Assembly (NCBI GenBank): GCA_030268105.1
Contig: BSDZ01000021.1
Span: 1,178,001-1,242,000 of the forward strand
DNA length: 64,000 nt
Reading direction: 5' to 3'
Origin: Volvox africanus
Lineage: Eukaryota > Chlorophyta > Chlorophyceae > Chlamydomonadales > Volvocaceae
Every line of letters begins with the position of its first letter. The stretch's first letter is position 1. Made by a program: the position numbers and the translations under genes. Below the pieces are notes generated by a model, which ran no database searches, was not told the DNA's origin, and saw only the letters and a list, made by a program, of their open reading frames with translations. Shown here in pieces: positions 23,561 through 37,300 of this stretch.

Positions 23561-26335
23561 TAGATTATCCTCAATTTTTATATAATAAATAGGCGCCTCT
23601 CAAGCAGTATGGCGCTGGAATATTTGTCGCTTGTCGACCATCAGTCCATAAAGCTCTAGAAGACCTGGCCCCTCAGGCAATAGAATAACCTAAACACCAA
23701 AGTACAAAACTGAACCCTCGCTTGTAACCTTCGTGTGCGCCCATCGCATCAAGGACAGGCACAGCCTAAAGGAGATATCACGCCGTACAACCGTACCTTT
23801 AGACGTAACCTAAACAAATAACGTGCTCCAGATAAAGCAGGATACGAAAACCCTGCTCAAAAAGGCTCCGCAGACACAATGGGCCTCGAATACTACATAT
23901 CGGTGTTTGTAATTTTTATGAATGTTCACAGCTATCCGTTTCTTTGGTTCTTACGCACTTCTTTGGATGCTGGTAATATTGAGAGTGAAAACGGTCAGGA
24001 GCGAAAATAAGTCGTTCCAAATGCCAGTAACGCCCCTCATAGTTATTGCAAAGAAGGAGAACTGTATATTAGCCAGTGAGGATAAGCTAAGTTCAATCAC
24101 AAATTTCTATTCAAATAACGGTTCAGTAAATCCTATCCATGTGCTTGCGTAATTTTAGGACTATGCTATCATAAGGGTGTGGAACTGGCATGGCACACTG
24201 CGGAACCTGTTTAACATTTTCTTGCATTAATCTTTTGTGAGTCTTAATGCAATGCCGTGAGGTAACACGATAGTTGATACTGAAGTGCGAAGAGTCGCCA
24301 TCGCAGCGCCCCAGCTAATGTGATTCAAATTGTAATCCTCTGAGCTTGATAGACAGCTTGACATTTCCTAACCCGCAGTACATTAAAAACTCGATAGCGT
24401 CGAAGTTCTTGAGTACTGCACTAAGTTCAGGGATACTCTAATTGCTCTCGCAAGGAGTATTTTGATAACGAACGAAGTATCCATACCTCCCTGGTACATG
24501 CATGGGCACGTATGCGTCAGACAATTAAGGTTGCCCTGCTTCTTGCTACTTTCGGGGCAAGCTAAGCACCCCGCGCTCGACCCGGTTTCCAAAATGTCCA
24601 GTGTGTTTTTGCGGTCAATATGCAAAAATGTTTTTGACGTGGTTTGAAGCGGACCCGGATTGAAGTGGCACAGATCGGAGTACTAATCCAAATCAGTCAC
24701 GACAGACGGTTACTGTTTCACCCTGGATACTTATCGAGCATTTGAAATATACAGATGAGCCGTAGTGTATCTCACGTTGTTGGTATCCTTCACGTGATAT
24801 GCTCTGGGAATTAAAAACTCTGCAAATGACGGCAAGAATGGTGATGCTCTTGGCATGAACGGGTAGTTAATGCGCAAGATAACCAAGACGACTTGCATTT
24901 CCTAGCGCCGGTGGATGATTCCCTGTAATCTTCGTACGTCTTACCCTGGCCACACTTCGGTACACGGAGAGAAACCCCATGATACCCTGAGGTAAGCGGA
25001 CCCCGCCCGTAGTCCGCTTCACCATCTTAACCGCGACCTTTTCCCGTACAGCTATGGCCTGCAACTAGCCTTCCGGCAAAACAATAAGCAAAGCGCGCAG
25101 TACATGCCGCATTAAAGAACAAATAGACTTCATCCAAGAGGACGATGCCAGCTCTATAACCTTGGGATGAACTGCATCACGCCTTGTAACAAAAGCTCAC
25201 ATGCCATCAGGTAAGGAACAACCTGCACCTTGAGGAATCTGTCCAGACCCTACAAGTATAAGCATTCATTTCCCCCAGTCTTTCCCTTTCTGCGCATGTT
25301 GCAGCCACAGGCTCAAGCTACGCAGCTTGTGCAGCTGAGAAGCACGGCCCCCCACTGTCCCAACAGTTGCCACAGGGAAGCCTCCACGCTGGGTACGGCC
25401 TAAAGTCACGTTCAACGCGCATGCGTGATGCGCACCAGCCCTTAACCTTAACCTTCAGCTTGTCGTCCCCACAATAAATAACGGTATCAGCTCGTCTCCT
25501 GATTGAACACCAACGTTTTGCAGGCATGGTCAGCGTGCCATCCAGCGACGAAAACTCCGATGGGAAAGCGCATATGGTCTACGTGCTTGACTCAAATGGA
25601 GTCGAGACATCCCTTCCAAAGGATTACGGCAGAAAGGATTTTCGGGCCTATGACGGTAAAGAAAAACCGAGCGCGGGCCGCGACCCCGTCGGCAGGTTGC
25701 GAGTTGCACGGCACGATGCACGTAATATTAGGGCACCGCAAATCAGTCGGCTGGTCCCCAACCAATAACATACATCGCTGCCAGGCGCATATAAAACCAA
25801 TCATATACCCCAATTACAACAGCAACGACATAGCATGAAAGGCAGTGTCCCAATCTTAAATTTATAAAACCCTTATCTGAATGTGGAGTGAACAGCGATG
25901 AACTGAAGATATTAGGTAACGGACAACCAAGCAGAGCGGAGCAGTAGTGAAGGGCCATCCCCATTCCCCTATGCATGCAAACCCTGTGGCAAGGAAAGAA
26001 CGGGTGCTGCCGCAACCCTTGGGGGATGCAATCACACACAACGCAGATGATGTCGCAAATAGCTATTCTTATGTAGGTATACAGAAATTGCCCAACCTAA
26101 TACCTTGTCCTGCACAGCCCCTCCACAGCCCTACGCCGATTGGCGATTAAATAATGCTTGAGGTTCACGGCAGCCTCTGCACTGCTCGATCACCTGCCGG
26201 GAAGCAGCTCCTCGGGCTCACCATCCAGCCTCTACTGCCAAACTCGCCTCAGAGACAGACGCGTACATCCTTTCGGAAAATGAGTGGAGTTAGTGGAGTT
26301 AGAATTGTCCCGTCCTTTCGCGTGCCTTGCTGATT
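23561..26335. other. AT-richer spacer upstream of the CALK-like gene
   Basis: No recognised gene. Base composition is visibly more AT-rich between about 23,800 and 24,900. The left end should carry the CALK-like promoter. A plus-strand ATG-initiated frame at 25526-25768 (80 codons, MVSVPSSDENSDGKAH...) is the only frame here that reads like protein; it has no known domain, and a possible donor (GGTAAAG) follows at about 25,656, so it could be a first exon or chance. Confidence 0.5.
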
Positions 26336-29300
26336 TCAACCACGTCGCATCTTGGCCGCCTTAGCACGGTCCTTCATCAACCCCTTCCACTGCTTCAGGC
26401 GCATGATCACGCCTTGGATGGGCCTTGTCACTTCCTTAATCACCGTCACGTTTATTGGGACCTCCACAGCATGCTGCTCCGGGTAAGCCAAGGTAAGTTG
26501 CATCGGAGCCGAAGCCGGCAAAATATGCTGACCGTCGAGCGAGACACTGGCGATTTGGCTGCACCTTGCCAATGCAGGAGCCTCGTTATCGCCCAGGTCC
26601 GTGGCGGAGGATGGTTCTCCCCCCCGCGTTTTCGTTCCCATCTCTGCCATATCAATGTGCCGGCTCACAATCGCCGTTCCCGTTGCCGCTGCAGCTGTCG
26701 TATGGCTGCTAGGCTCTTCCACAGCCGCGTCTGAGCCAGAGTTGCTTCGCCTGTTGCCTGCCGATTTGCTTGCCACCACCGCCGAGGGAAGTGGCGGCAA
26801 TGACAGCCAACTGCTGCTACCTGTAACGTTTTCGACGTGGCCCTCTGACAGACGCTTCAGTGGCAACGGCATCGGCCGGGGCACTAACCCCTCCGCATCT
26901 CCCTCGTCCTTACATGACATCACCACTGCAGCCTCTACCGCGGCCACTGCAGCCGCGGGGTCTGCGAAGGGCTGCGCGGGTGTCCCCGTAGGCAACGCTG
27001 GTACCGCCAAGCCATCAGCTGGTGCGCGCCGGAATATGGTTGACCCTCCTAAGCTAGCATATCCAGGCACGCCCGCGCCCGCGTGCCCAGCGAGCGCATA
27101 AGGGCAGCTTAAGTTTGACACGTCACGCGTGCGCAAGGTACAACCGCCAACGCTGGCGGTGCTCAACCTAGCAGATGTGCTGCGGATATAAGGAACAGGC
27201 GCGCAGCCGCCAGCGCTGCTACCAGTCACCATACCCTTTGCCGCTTGCATGGTCAACAGAACCCGGTTTCGGAACGACGGCAGTCGCACCATCCCCGGAA
27301 CAGGAATGCCACCCGACGAAGGAACCGTGCCCTGCATTGCCAGATGCGATGGTGGCGGTGACTTTGCAGTCGCCACGGCGCCCTCAGCCGCCGACAAGTC
27401 TACGCTAACCGAGGAAGTGGGTTCAACCAAAGGCATCAGCGGCAGAGACGGCACTGGTTGAGAGACAGCCAGGACGGATGGCCGTAACTGCGCCATCTCC
27501 GGCAGGGGCAGTAGTAGCTGCTGCTGTTGCGGCGACTGGAATGGCGGCGACACCTGGGGCCCTTCCCCGCTGTAGGACAGACGCAACGCTGGCGTGTTAG
27601 CGCCACTTGCGCCCGGCGGTACCTGCGGGCTAAACGTGATGCCGTCCGCTGAGCTTTGTCGGCTGTGACTCCTACCGTTGGCATTTGGCATTACCTTCGT
27701 GGTGCTGCTTGCACTGCTAGCAGCACTGCAGACCAGCGAGGGCGCGGCGTGGGCCTTGGCCTCGGCCTCGGCAGCGGCGCTGCCTCTGCCGCGGTGCGCC
27801 AGTCCCATTGCCGCCTCTAAACTTCCCCGCAGGGCCCAACGCTGGGCCCATGGGTCCAGGTCTACGAACGGTTGTGACACGGCATCACGCGGCCATCCTA
27901 TCTCGCCGTCGCCTATCTCGCCCCCTTCATGATCCTCTTCCTCAGTCCTGTCACCCGACTCCAGTTCTTCCTCCATCTCTGTCGGCGCCGCAGCTGTAAT
28001 CCCATCTGCTATTTCCTTCTCGTGGTTGCTGTCAGTGCTTATCTCTTCCACAATCGCTTCGAAAGCAACAGATCCGCCCGACAGTATTGCTTGCCGCCGC
28101 GCCCCCTCTAGCTGATGCTTTTCTTCCTCTTGTTGCTCGTGCTGAGACCGTGGCTGCAATCGGGAGGGACCTTGCTGTCGCCGCCGTCGCCCCTTGGATT
28201 GCGACTCGGGGATCGTACTGATGGACGACGGAGATGACGAGTGCCGCAATTTGCTGCTGATTACGAACGACGGGTCTACCAGGGAGATCGCCGAGGGTTC
28301 GCTGCTGGCCTGCGACGGGCCGGAGGATAGAAAACCATTGTCCGAGTCTACAAAGCCCTCCTCCAGCATCCCGGCCTGTGGGTCAGGCGCACAGGACGCG
28401 CCTAGTCTTAAAAGGATATGTCAGGAAAGCATGGACCGGATCACAGGAAGACAGGGGGAAAGGAGGAGCAGCGTCGTGTGTTTCCTAGAATTAACTGATT
28501 ATCAGAAAGGCTGGATTAAGATTCTATTGCATTCATACAGATTATTTATGCAGTGGCATATGGGACCGGACAAGGGGACCCCAAACCCACCATAACGGGA
28601 AACTCGGAATACAACCCGAACGTCAACTGCGTTCCTAACCTTTAGAAGTTCTATCGGCACAAGCACCTCCTCATCGCTATCTGTGTCGCTGTAAGCACTG
28701 CCGGCTGACAAGGTTATGGACCGCATGCTGCACCCAGAGACAGGCGGTCCCGTGTTACCGCCATTACTGCCTGTCCCAGGGCCGCTGCTCGCGGGCGGCG
28801 CTGGCGATAGCACCGGAGGCGAGGTCGGCATTATCATAACCTCAGTCCCCGTCGGATTTGCGCACTGTGGTGTGGAGCTCCGCCCTAATGGCGATGGATG
28901 GCCTGAGATGGTAGCCGCCGCTACGTTTGATGGGGTCCGAGCCAGAACCGCAACCGTCACGGTGTTACTGCGGACGAGTTCGTGGGCTGAAGCGTCGTCA
29001 CCACCACCACCCCCCACGGTGTCAACGCCGTCCACCATGGCAGATGCGGAGGAGACCCCAAACGCTACAGCGTGCACATCGGGACAGGAGCTGTGCAAGA
29101 ATTGCTGCTGCTGCTGGTGCTGCTGTTGGTGATGGTGCCGTGCCAAGGCCTCTTGTTGGTGGAGCGCCTCACGGAGATCACGCACGCTTGCCGCGCAATG
29201 CAGGGTTCCTGTGGGAATGTCCATGCTCAATTTAATAATTGGTGACAAAGGTGACACTACAACACCACATCACCACTCACTCGTTCCATCATGCCTTGAC

Positions 29301-32300
29301 CGTCACCCGCATCAGAACCCCTGCAGGGCCCCACTGCACTCTACCTACCCGAGGGTGTGTTCCAGCCGCTTCCTGCGCCACCTCCTGGCAGGTTGGCGAG
29401 CCCCCCCGAGGAAGCGCCGCTGGACAGAATGGAGGCTGAGTCGCTGCCGGTCAAACGCACGGCCTCCAGGTAGTGATGCTTCAGCAGCTCGCGTGCCGAG
29501 GGACGGTCGTCGGGATTGTGCGCAATGCACAACGATATGAACTCGCGCAGATCGGGGCTGACGCGAACTAGGGAGGCAGGTGGAACACCCTGGCAAGGTT
29601 GTGATGATCAGAGAACAATACTACGCCGTGAGTAGCGAGATCAAGAGCAAAAGAAGGAAAATGAAAGTGAAACTCGGTTTCATTCACAGAAGTTGTGAAG
29701 CAATGCTCCCCGCCTGCTTTATTTCATGGGTATTTCATTCGTTGGCCTCAGAACTTTGTAGGTCAGCATCGTCACGCACTATTTGGTCGATCGCGACTTA
29801 CCAGCGTAACTTTCTTAAAAATTTGTGGCACGCTGTGGCATTCCGCGTAGGGGTATTCCAACGTCGCCAGCTCCAGCAGGCACATACCAAAGCTACGATG
29901 GAGCATAGGCCAAGCAAACAAATTATTGCCAGCTTCAGACGAGCAGAATGGTCGGTCGTTGTAAGATGAAGCACGTGGTTTGCGCAGGGCTTCATATACC
30001 TCGAAACTGAACGTATCAGTGTCTGGGCTCAGGTCCAAGCTTCGGGAGAGGCAGAACAGCGACAGACGCAGCAAAGGTATCGGCGACAGGAGACCATCGC
30101 GCCCTGAGCTATCGCCCCAAAGTTCACCTACCTATAAATGTCACAGCGCTCATCGTAAGACTCATCGTACACCTCTGCGAGGAAACGTTGGGGAAGCATC
30201 GGAGCGACGAACGATACCTAAATGGGATGAACAGCCAGCAAAACTGAAAATCAGGGACGTCCAATTTTATCATTGGTAATGCACATGTGGCAACGAACCA
30301 CCCTGTTCGCGTGGTAGTTGAAGCTGAAAGCCAAACCATAAGGTGTCTGGTGAGCATCTTCTCCAAAGGCTTCGAATGTGCTTTTGGCTGAATATGCGCG
30401 AACATCATACCCAGGCAGCATCCGAACGCAAAGAAGGGCAGGAGCGCAGGACAGACAAGCATGCAGCACGCCCTGCAACTGCCTCGCCACTGAGAAACCC
30501 TCCTTACGCACCAGGTGCCATGAACTCCGGGGTGCTGCAGCGGGTCACCGCGCGACCGCCAGGAAGAGGGCAAATGGGCAGAATTGGGAAGAGGTATGGC
30601 AGCAGGTCAACAGAAGCATTCCCCGAGGTTTCGGTTTCGAAATGCAAGGGGGGGGGAACGACTACAGCGCGGAGAGCACTCGGCCACAAACGCAGGAATT
30701 GAGCAAACTGCAGTCGTGGTGACAGCTGCCACTGCAACTGGGAACAAACGCTATATGTTCGAAAAGAACACGTGTATGGCTTCAAAGATAAGCATCGGAG
30801 TCTGGCGCAGGCCGTCCGACTGGCCCACTGCAGGCATTAGTGGAAGGGCAAGGACACAGTATTTGACACAGGAACGTTGCATGACAAGGTGCCAGGCAAG
30901 GGCTGGCAAGGGCTGGCAAGGGTCCTTGACGCAACTAAGAACTGCAGTGGTTGCTAGGCAAGTGGCATTGGGAAAAAATCATTGCTGACAACCAACGGAA
31001 GGCATACAAGGGACCGGGACAGATGCCTCGTCAGCGGATGATGCACGGAGGCATGTGCCGCAAAGAGGACGAGACACAAACTTGCGCTGTAACGGAAGGG
31101 CGAGGAGTTAGACCAAATGTCAACATCCGGTATATGATGTTGGGGCCCCTTTCCGGCAGGAAAAATGACCTGCCCTCCTATCGCCCGCAAGCAGTCTCTA
31201 AGCCCATGTGCTGTGATAGAGGCACCAACATCACCATCAATAGAATTCCCTTTCCTTCCACAACGTTTTGGATCGGTTGGAGCTCGGTCCCCACCGACCC
31301 TACACTCACCCTACCACGCTCATGGCTGTCTGCTGGACTGTGGCTAGCCCCAGATCCCCAATTTTGACCTCCCCAGTGGCGCTGTTGACGAAGATGTTGT
31401 CGCACTTGAGATCGCGATGCACGATGGGTGGCACGTGACCGTGCAGGTACAGCAGGCCTACGGATCCGAGTAGGGGCCAAGACGAATTGTTAACATCAAC
31501 AAAAATAACATAAAACGGTCTCAGCCCAGGCTGCGATGGACCTCTTCCCCTCTTCATCTGCCTTGCCCTGAAGTGTGCCATGTCCTCCGCGTTCTGTCCA
31601 TCATTGTCCGTCCTGCCCGTCCGTATTTGCTCCTTTTGACCCCGACGCCTTCGACGACATGAACCTGAACACAGGCGTCCCATTCCCCCATTTCTCCATC
31701 CAACCCTGGGACCAGCAGCTGCGCATCCCACAGCACGTTCCCGTCTTCAGCGCAAGTAGCTCACTACTCCTGTCCATCGCCAGCATCAAAGCACCCACCC
31801 TCCAGGATCTGGTGCGCCCAGCGCTTGAGCACATTCTCGCTCATGATTTTAAGCTTCTTGCGGTATCTAAAAGAGGAAAAGAATGACGCCAGAACCAAAA
31901 AGGCAAATTCAAAATGGGGGCAAACATACGATGCGAACAGAGGCTGAGATTCTAGTCTGTAAGAACTTCTATTGGTAAATCAGCAAGCCAGGACCCAGCT
32001 GTCATTGCCCACTAATGTGTAGGGTAAGCCCATGACGTAGCCATGGCCACCGGGGGGGAATTGATTCCCTGGGGCGAAACACACACGCTAATTCGCTACG
32101 GTATGCAAGGCCCGGTCATGGTGCGAACGATGAAGACAGACTTACCAGCTCTAGCATGCGGACAAATTATATTCACCCCCACCGTTCCCAGTAACAGCAG
32201 AAAAAAACTCACTCTCGCAAGCTGCCAGACGTAAAGAGCTCTGTAACGAAGTTGATGTGCAGATTGCTCTTGTCGTACCACCATGCGTAAAAACTGCAAG

Positions 32301-33462
32301 CGTGACGATAGCGGCGACATGCCACACAGGATGACAATAGACTTACGGTAGGCATGCACAGCAGTGGCACCAGCTTACCCAGAGAGCGCATTTACGACGG
32401 AATAGCTTGCATCATGAGCAATCGTCCTCGCATGCACACCTCTGTCATTCCTCCCGTTTCAACATCCAACATCGTCTCCAGGGCCATCGTACCCTCCCCA
32501 TTCTTCCTGTCGATCTGTTTCCATTGCCGTGCTTCCAAAGACCCGTGCAATCTTCCTAGATTTGATCACTCCCCGTCGCATTCGGATATCAGCACTTGCG
32601 CTCTGTCCTCCATATTCACTCCCGTGCCAAATTCCCTTACGTCATAATATTTTTGTGCTTAAGCTTCTGCAGGACGCGGATCTCGTCCTGCAGGTGCTGC
32701 CACGCCTCGTCGTCTCGATCCATACCCAACAAGTCAACCTGTGGAGGCCGCTAAGAGACCTCAGTACACGTGCACTATATAGTTATGGCAAGCTATATGC
32801 CGTGCCGTATGACAGAGGCATGGGCAGAAGAACTATTGTGGCCTACTCTAAAATGTGAAGGTAGAAACCTTGGAGGCGATACAGGGTCGGGGGTATGGCG
32901 CGCGTTGACGTGACTCCCTTGAGCCGTATGGCCACTGCCGTAGACGGGCAATCACCGGCGTGAGTACAAAGTTTGGCGCAATTGAAAAACTTAGGTAGCC
33001 TTTTGAGCCTGGTAAAGCATCCAATAAATGAATGGTGTGTTACGGTAGCATTCCAACCGTACACTGTGTTTCACGGGCAACGGACGAACGGTCGCGGCGC
33101 TCCACACCAATAGCTATAAATAATAAAAGGAGATGTATAGAGGTCATCTAGAGAATACTTGCTTCAAGCCCAACACGTAAACGGGTCACCACGATAGGGC
33201 CGAACTTCGCCTGAAAACTATGAGTGTGACATTCATTTAGGGTTATGGGCACGGTGGTGCCGCCAGGAGCAGAGGAGAACTATAGTCATGCGTGTACGAA
33301 CCATTGCGTAAATGTGGAATTTGCAAAGCGCCAGCGGTTGGGAGGAGCCGATGGAAGGAGTGCCCAACACCATACCTGGTTCCAGGCAACCTCCAGCCCC
33401 TCCTCCGTATCTAGAGCCTTGTAAACACGTTTGCATGCTCCCTTCCCCAGAAGGATATTATA
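26336..33462 (-). CDS. WNK-type (with-no-lysine) serine/threonine kinase, 5' end unresolved
   Basis: The WNK family regulates ion transport and osmotic responses in animals, and clock and flowering in plants. Eleven exons chain in phase for 1,162 residues: 33462-33376, 32738-32641, 32293-32213, 31866-31799, 31457-31310, 30534-30512, 30174-30132, 29892-29802, 29589-29349, 29208-28640 and 28375-26336. Key signs: the first strand reads [14 protein letters not shown] and subdomain II reads EVAWNQ, so the catalytic Lys is shifted into the Gly-rich strand as in WNKs. Further motifs are [57 protein letters not shown] and [16 protein letters not shown]. The C-terminal part, about 870 residues after the kinase fold, is low-complexity (Ser, Ala, Pro, a His/Gln-rich block near 29,120) with no known domain. 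Exons before 33462 were not identified; a short N-terminal extension is expected. Confidence 0.92.
30512..30534 (-). other. 23-nt microexon encoding TPEFMAPE of the WNK-like kinase
   Basis: It is flanked by CTGCAG (acceptor) and GTGCGT (donor). The upstream exon ends with two bases GG of a Gly codon and the next exon starts AGGTGTAC, giving SVVG-TPEFMAP-EVYDE in frame. The next exon (30174-30132) is itself only 43 nt. Confidence 0.85.
30891..30921. repeat. Short tandem repeat (GGCTGGCAAG)
   Basis: About three copies of a 10-bp unit in a WNK-like gene intron. Confidence 0.8.
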
Positions 33463-34351
33463 CTGCATAGGGAAGACGTCGCACCGAAATTCACCCGTGC
33501 ACCAAAGCCCGAAGAGACGCGAAAGACCCCGAGCATGACAAATCAAAACATCATTTCATCGGAAGCAAACACAACCGAGATGTAATTGTCTATTCCTTGC
33601 AAGGGAAAGCTGTCGCGGACTGACCGAAGTGTGCACGGCTAAGCACGCGGAATGCATACCCTGATGTAACGTCCAGATGGACTTTTCTCCACCTCTTGAA
33701 GCTCCCTGTCAGTCGCGGGCCATGGCGCCAGGGAAGCTGGCATGGTATACAACCAAATCTACGGGGAGCAAAGGCCCATTACTGAGCGCTAACGGGTCGC
33801 TAAGCCCAGTTTTGTATTGGAATATATTAGGAAGTGAAGGTCCACGATAAGTCAAGATGTCTTTTCTAGGGGAGTGACGAGCAACACACAGAGAAAATAA
33901 CTTGAGTTGTCAATTGAACCCTACAGCCAGGCCTCTACTAAAAACGTTTGACGTCGTATCAGCTTGATGCTGGGCCCGGCAGATGCTGCTGTGAATTGTG
34001 TACGGCTGCCTCCTTACTTGTCTTCCATGCGTGGAAACTGCATCCCGTCAGCTTCTTCCAGAGCCAACAAACAGCTTTTACTCATTTTTTGCCATTTCTC
34101 ATGTTTCGTCTCCCACCGAAAGACCAAATACCTGCTTGAGCCTTCGAACATTTACCATTCGGAATCACATGCATGTAAACTTGCTAATTGTATCAGGAAA
34201 TATCGCGAGGTACTATTGATATCGTTTTTGGGATGACGGGCGTCTATGCCGCTCAAACAAGTGCGGGCCCTCTCTTCTGTTGAGGAACAAAACGCGCGGC
34301 TCTGGCTTTGTGGGACTTGTTTTCTCGATTGAACCCGAGGACCCTGGCCAA
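33463..34351. promoter_or_regulatory. Divergent intergenic region between the WNK-like gene and the 557-residue gene
   Basis: The minus-strand kinase and the plus-strand gene are transcribed away from each other here. Any missing 5' exon of the kinase and both promoters should lie in this interval. I see no unambiguous TATA element, so the shared promoter role is inferred from layout only. Confidence 0.35.
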
Positions 34352-37300
34352 ATGACAAGTCTACTGCCATCAGTATCAGTCGGCCGGGCGGGGTCACCTA
34401 GCTCGACGTTGAAGGCGGGCAGCGTTGGCAAGGACCGCACGCAGGGAAGCGTCAGCATGCCCATTTCCGGCAATGCGAGGAAGACCCACAACGACCTGGA
34501 GTGAGTGCCCACCTCGAGCCCGCATACACACAATCGGAACCTAGGCTGGACGCACTACCCACCCGTCAACCTCTCACACTTCTAAGACGGCGCAATGGCA
34601 CCGGCAATTGTACGCAACTCGCTTCCACTTCATACTTGCAATAAGCTTCCCTTGCTCCTATCCGCTGTCCCTAGCCCATCTTCTGTTGTTTCCGATTGGT
34701 TGATTGCCGTCAGCTCCATTTTAACACGTGCAAACGTATTGCCCCGCGGCACAGTCCTGAAGGGCGGATCCCGAAACACACACCAGTCTTTTGGTCAAAG
34801 CCTATTCCTATTCTTCGCCTTGTGGACGCTGAACACCCTCGCTACCTTCTCCGCGCCCCTTCTTCCTTCCCTGCGCAGCTTCAATCTAGGAAACAGTAAA
34901 GCTCGCGTCCTGAAGCTGCTGGACGACCGCACCCCTACACCCTTTAAAAAGTTCTTTGCGGGGCCATTATACGACAGTTTGCTCAACGCATGTCTATTGT
35001 ATTTCACATCGCGTTTCATGCACGAGTAAGTGCCTGCGGCAGCGGCGGTAGTGGGACCCTTTAAGGTTGAAGCCGTCCGTCAAAGTCCTGAACCTTTTTG
35101 TGGCCTGTGGGGCTGCGAGGGAATGGCCCTTTTGTAGGGCTGCCTTTGAGGGTTGGGGCTATAGAAGCAGTGCGAAGCTTGGTCAGGCAAGGGCCCTGCT
35201 GGAGGAGGGGTGTTTTGGGGCCTCTCGCCCTCCTATACCCTGTATGAGCCCTCCTTTGGCCTCGTCCGCTGCTTCTCCCTTGTAGCTGGATTGTCAAAGC
35301 CATGGACAAGGCACGCAAGCAACACCTGGAGGGCTACAACCCATACGCAGTGGCGCAACGGTTGCTGGAGCTAGAGGAGGTGAGAAAGGCCACGAGAGGG
35401 AGTTGGGAGAAGGCAGCACAGTGCCGGAGCGGAGAATGTTAAACTGCTAGTTATGGGGTTTTGGGTAAGGAGTTGTCAGCCGTTAGGCACTGACAATGGG
35501 AGCTGGAGGAGCAGAACCCCGAGAGTTGATGGGGCTGGAGGAGGAAAAGGACAACCACCGTCGAAAGAGGGTAGGTGGCGGGTGCTAGCTGTCGGATGAA
35601 GAGGGGTTTTCACAGGAAGCTTCGAGCAAAAAGCTCTTTGGCGGTTACGATCGGCTTGGGGCAGGCAGGTCTCAGCTGCCGATATGTATTGGACGGAGAG
35701 CTCCCAAAGGCAGCATGGTATTCTGCAGGGACATTGAACATCTAAAGAGCCGATGGACTCGATATGTGAAAGGAAGCATGTCACATCGAGTTAAGGTAGC
35801 AGGCTGCCAGGGCAGCTGGTAGGAATCTGATCTGGTGGGCGACGGGCACGGAGACGGGGCCAATCGCCTTTTTGGGCGCTCTGTCTGCGTGCCTGTGTTG
35901 ACTCGCTCACCACCGGATTGGTCACAGGAAATGGAGCAGCAGCGCCTGGAGCTGAGCCCCATCTACTCGCAGATCATCCTGAAGTACAGCTCCTATGATA
36001 AGCAGCAGCAGGACCGCATGTTCTTCGAGTGCTTATACGATACGCTGGTATGGCTTGTCCAAGGCGCTGGGTGGGCAGGGGGCCTTGGCTCGGCGGGCTG
36101 TAATGCACCTGGGCCTAGCCCTGTACTCTTGGGCGCACAGTGGTTGTATGTGGTAGTAGTGTTCTAAGATATTTTGGATGACAAGGTAAGGAGGGGTGCT
36201 TGGTAAGCCGGGCATTACGACCTATATCTCGCCCATCCTCGCCCTCATGTGATGTCGCCACCGCCACCTTCTGCTCAGGTGAACATTCTTTGCGATGCTT
36301 TCTGCTCGCCCAAGATGACCGGCCAGATGCCATCGGGTTCAGCAGCGCCCAGCGGGCCAACTGCTCCGCCAGCAACAGCAGCAGCAGCCGCTGCAGCGGC
36401 GGCCGCTGCTGCCGCTGCAGCGGCCGCGGCCGCGGGTGCTGCCGGTCCTGATGGTAGCGCTGGCAGTCTAGCGGCTGAGCTGGCGGCTGGTCGGCGGGCG
36501 GAGATCGAGAGCGAAATCGGTGCATTGTTTCGCTCACGACACTTTAACTCCAACCAGCGGAAGTACGAGGCTCCCAGGTAGGACTACTTCATTTGACCCC
36601 TACGGTGGCTAGGGCCCTGGATACAACCAAGATGATAAGGCCCTTCACATCTTTTACCAGCCACCATGTCAAACCAGTGATCGTTCATATGAGGCTCCGG
36701 TTCCTTCATCCTTCTTTGTGCCGCAGGTCCGTGGATACACTGGGTGTGAAGGAGCTGTACTCCTTGAAGCACGAGACCACCAATCGCGCCCTGAATGCCA
36801 AGATGCTGTCGTCCCTGTACGCCAAGCCCCCAAGCCTATCAGTGCAGGTCGCCTCCGTCACCAATTCTCCCCTTATCGCGCAGTACATCTCCTCTCCCAT
36901 CGTGGCCAGGGCCAAAGTTAAGGACCCCTTGGAGCGCAAGCACATGTTCGAATCGCTGGCTCGTGCAGAAAAGGTGGGGTAGAGCCCGGATGGATGGATG
37001 GATGGGTGATGAACTGATAATCCGCTCCATTTCCATTCCTGAACTTTGGAAAATGCCCAGCTGGCACCTGAGGCGTTGGAGGATTTTAGCGCCACCCATA
37101 TATATGTATAGGGGGTACTGCGGGGTACTAGGGGGTACTTGAAAGAAATGGATACTTACCAGTCCCGAAGTCTCACATCTGATCGCCCTGTCCGCGCCTC
37201 CGCCCCGATTCGACCACTTGCACCCGTACTTGCAGACCTCCGCGCGCGCCAGGGTCTCCAAGGCCTTCCGAAGCATGGCGGCGGCGAAGGGCGTAGACGT

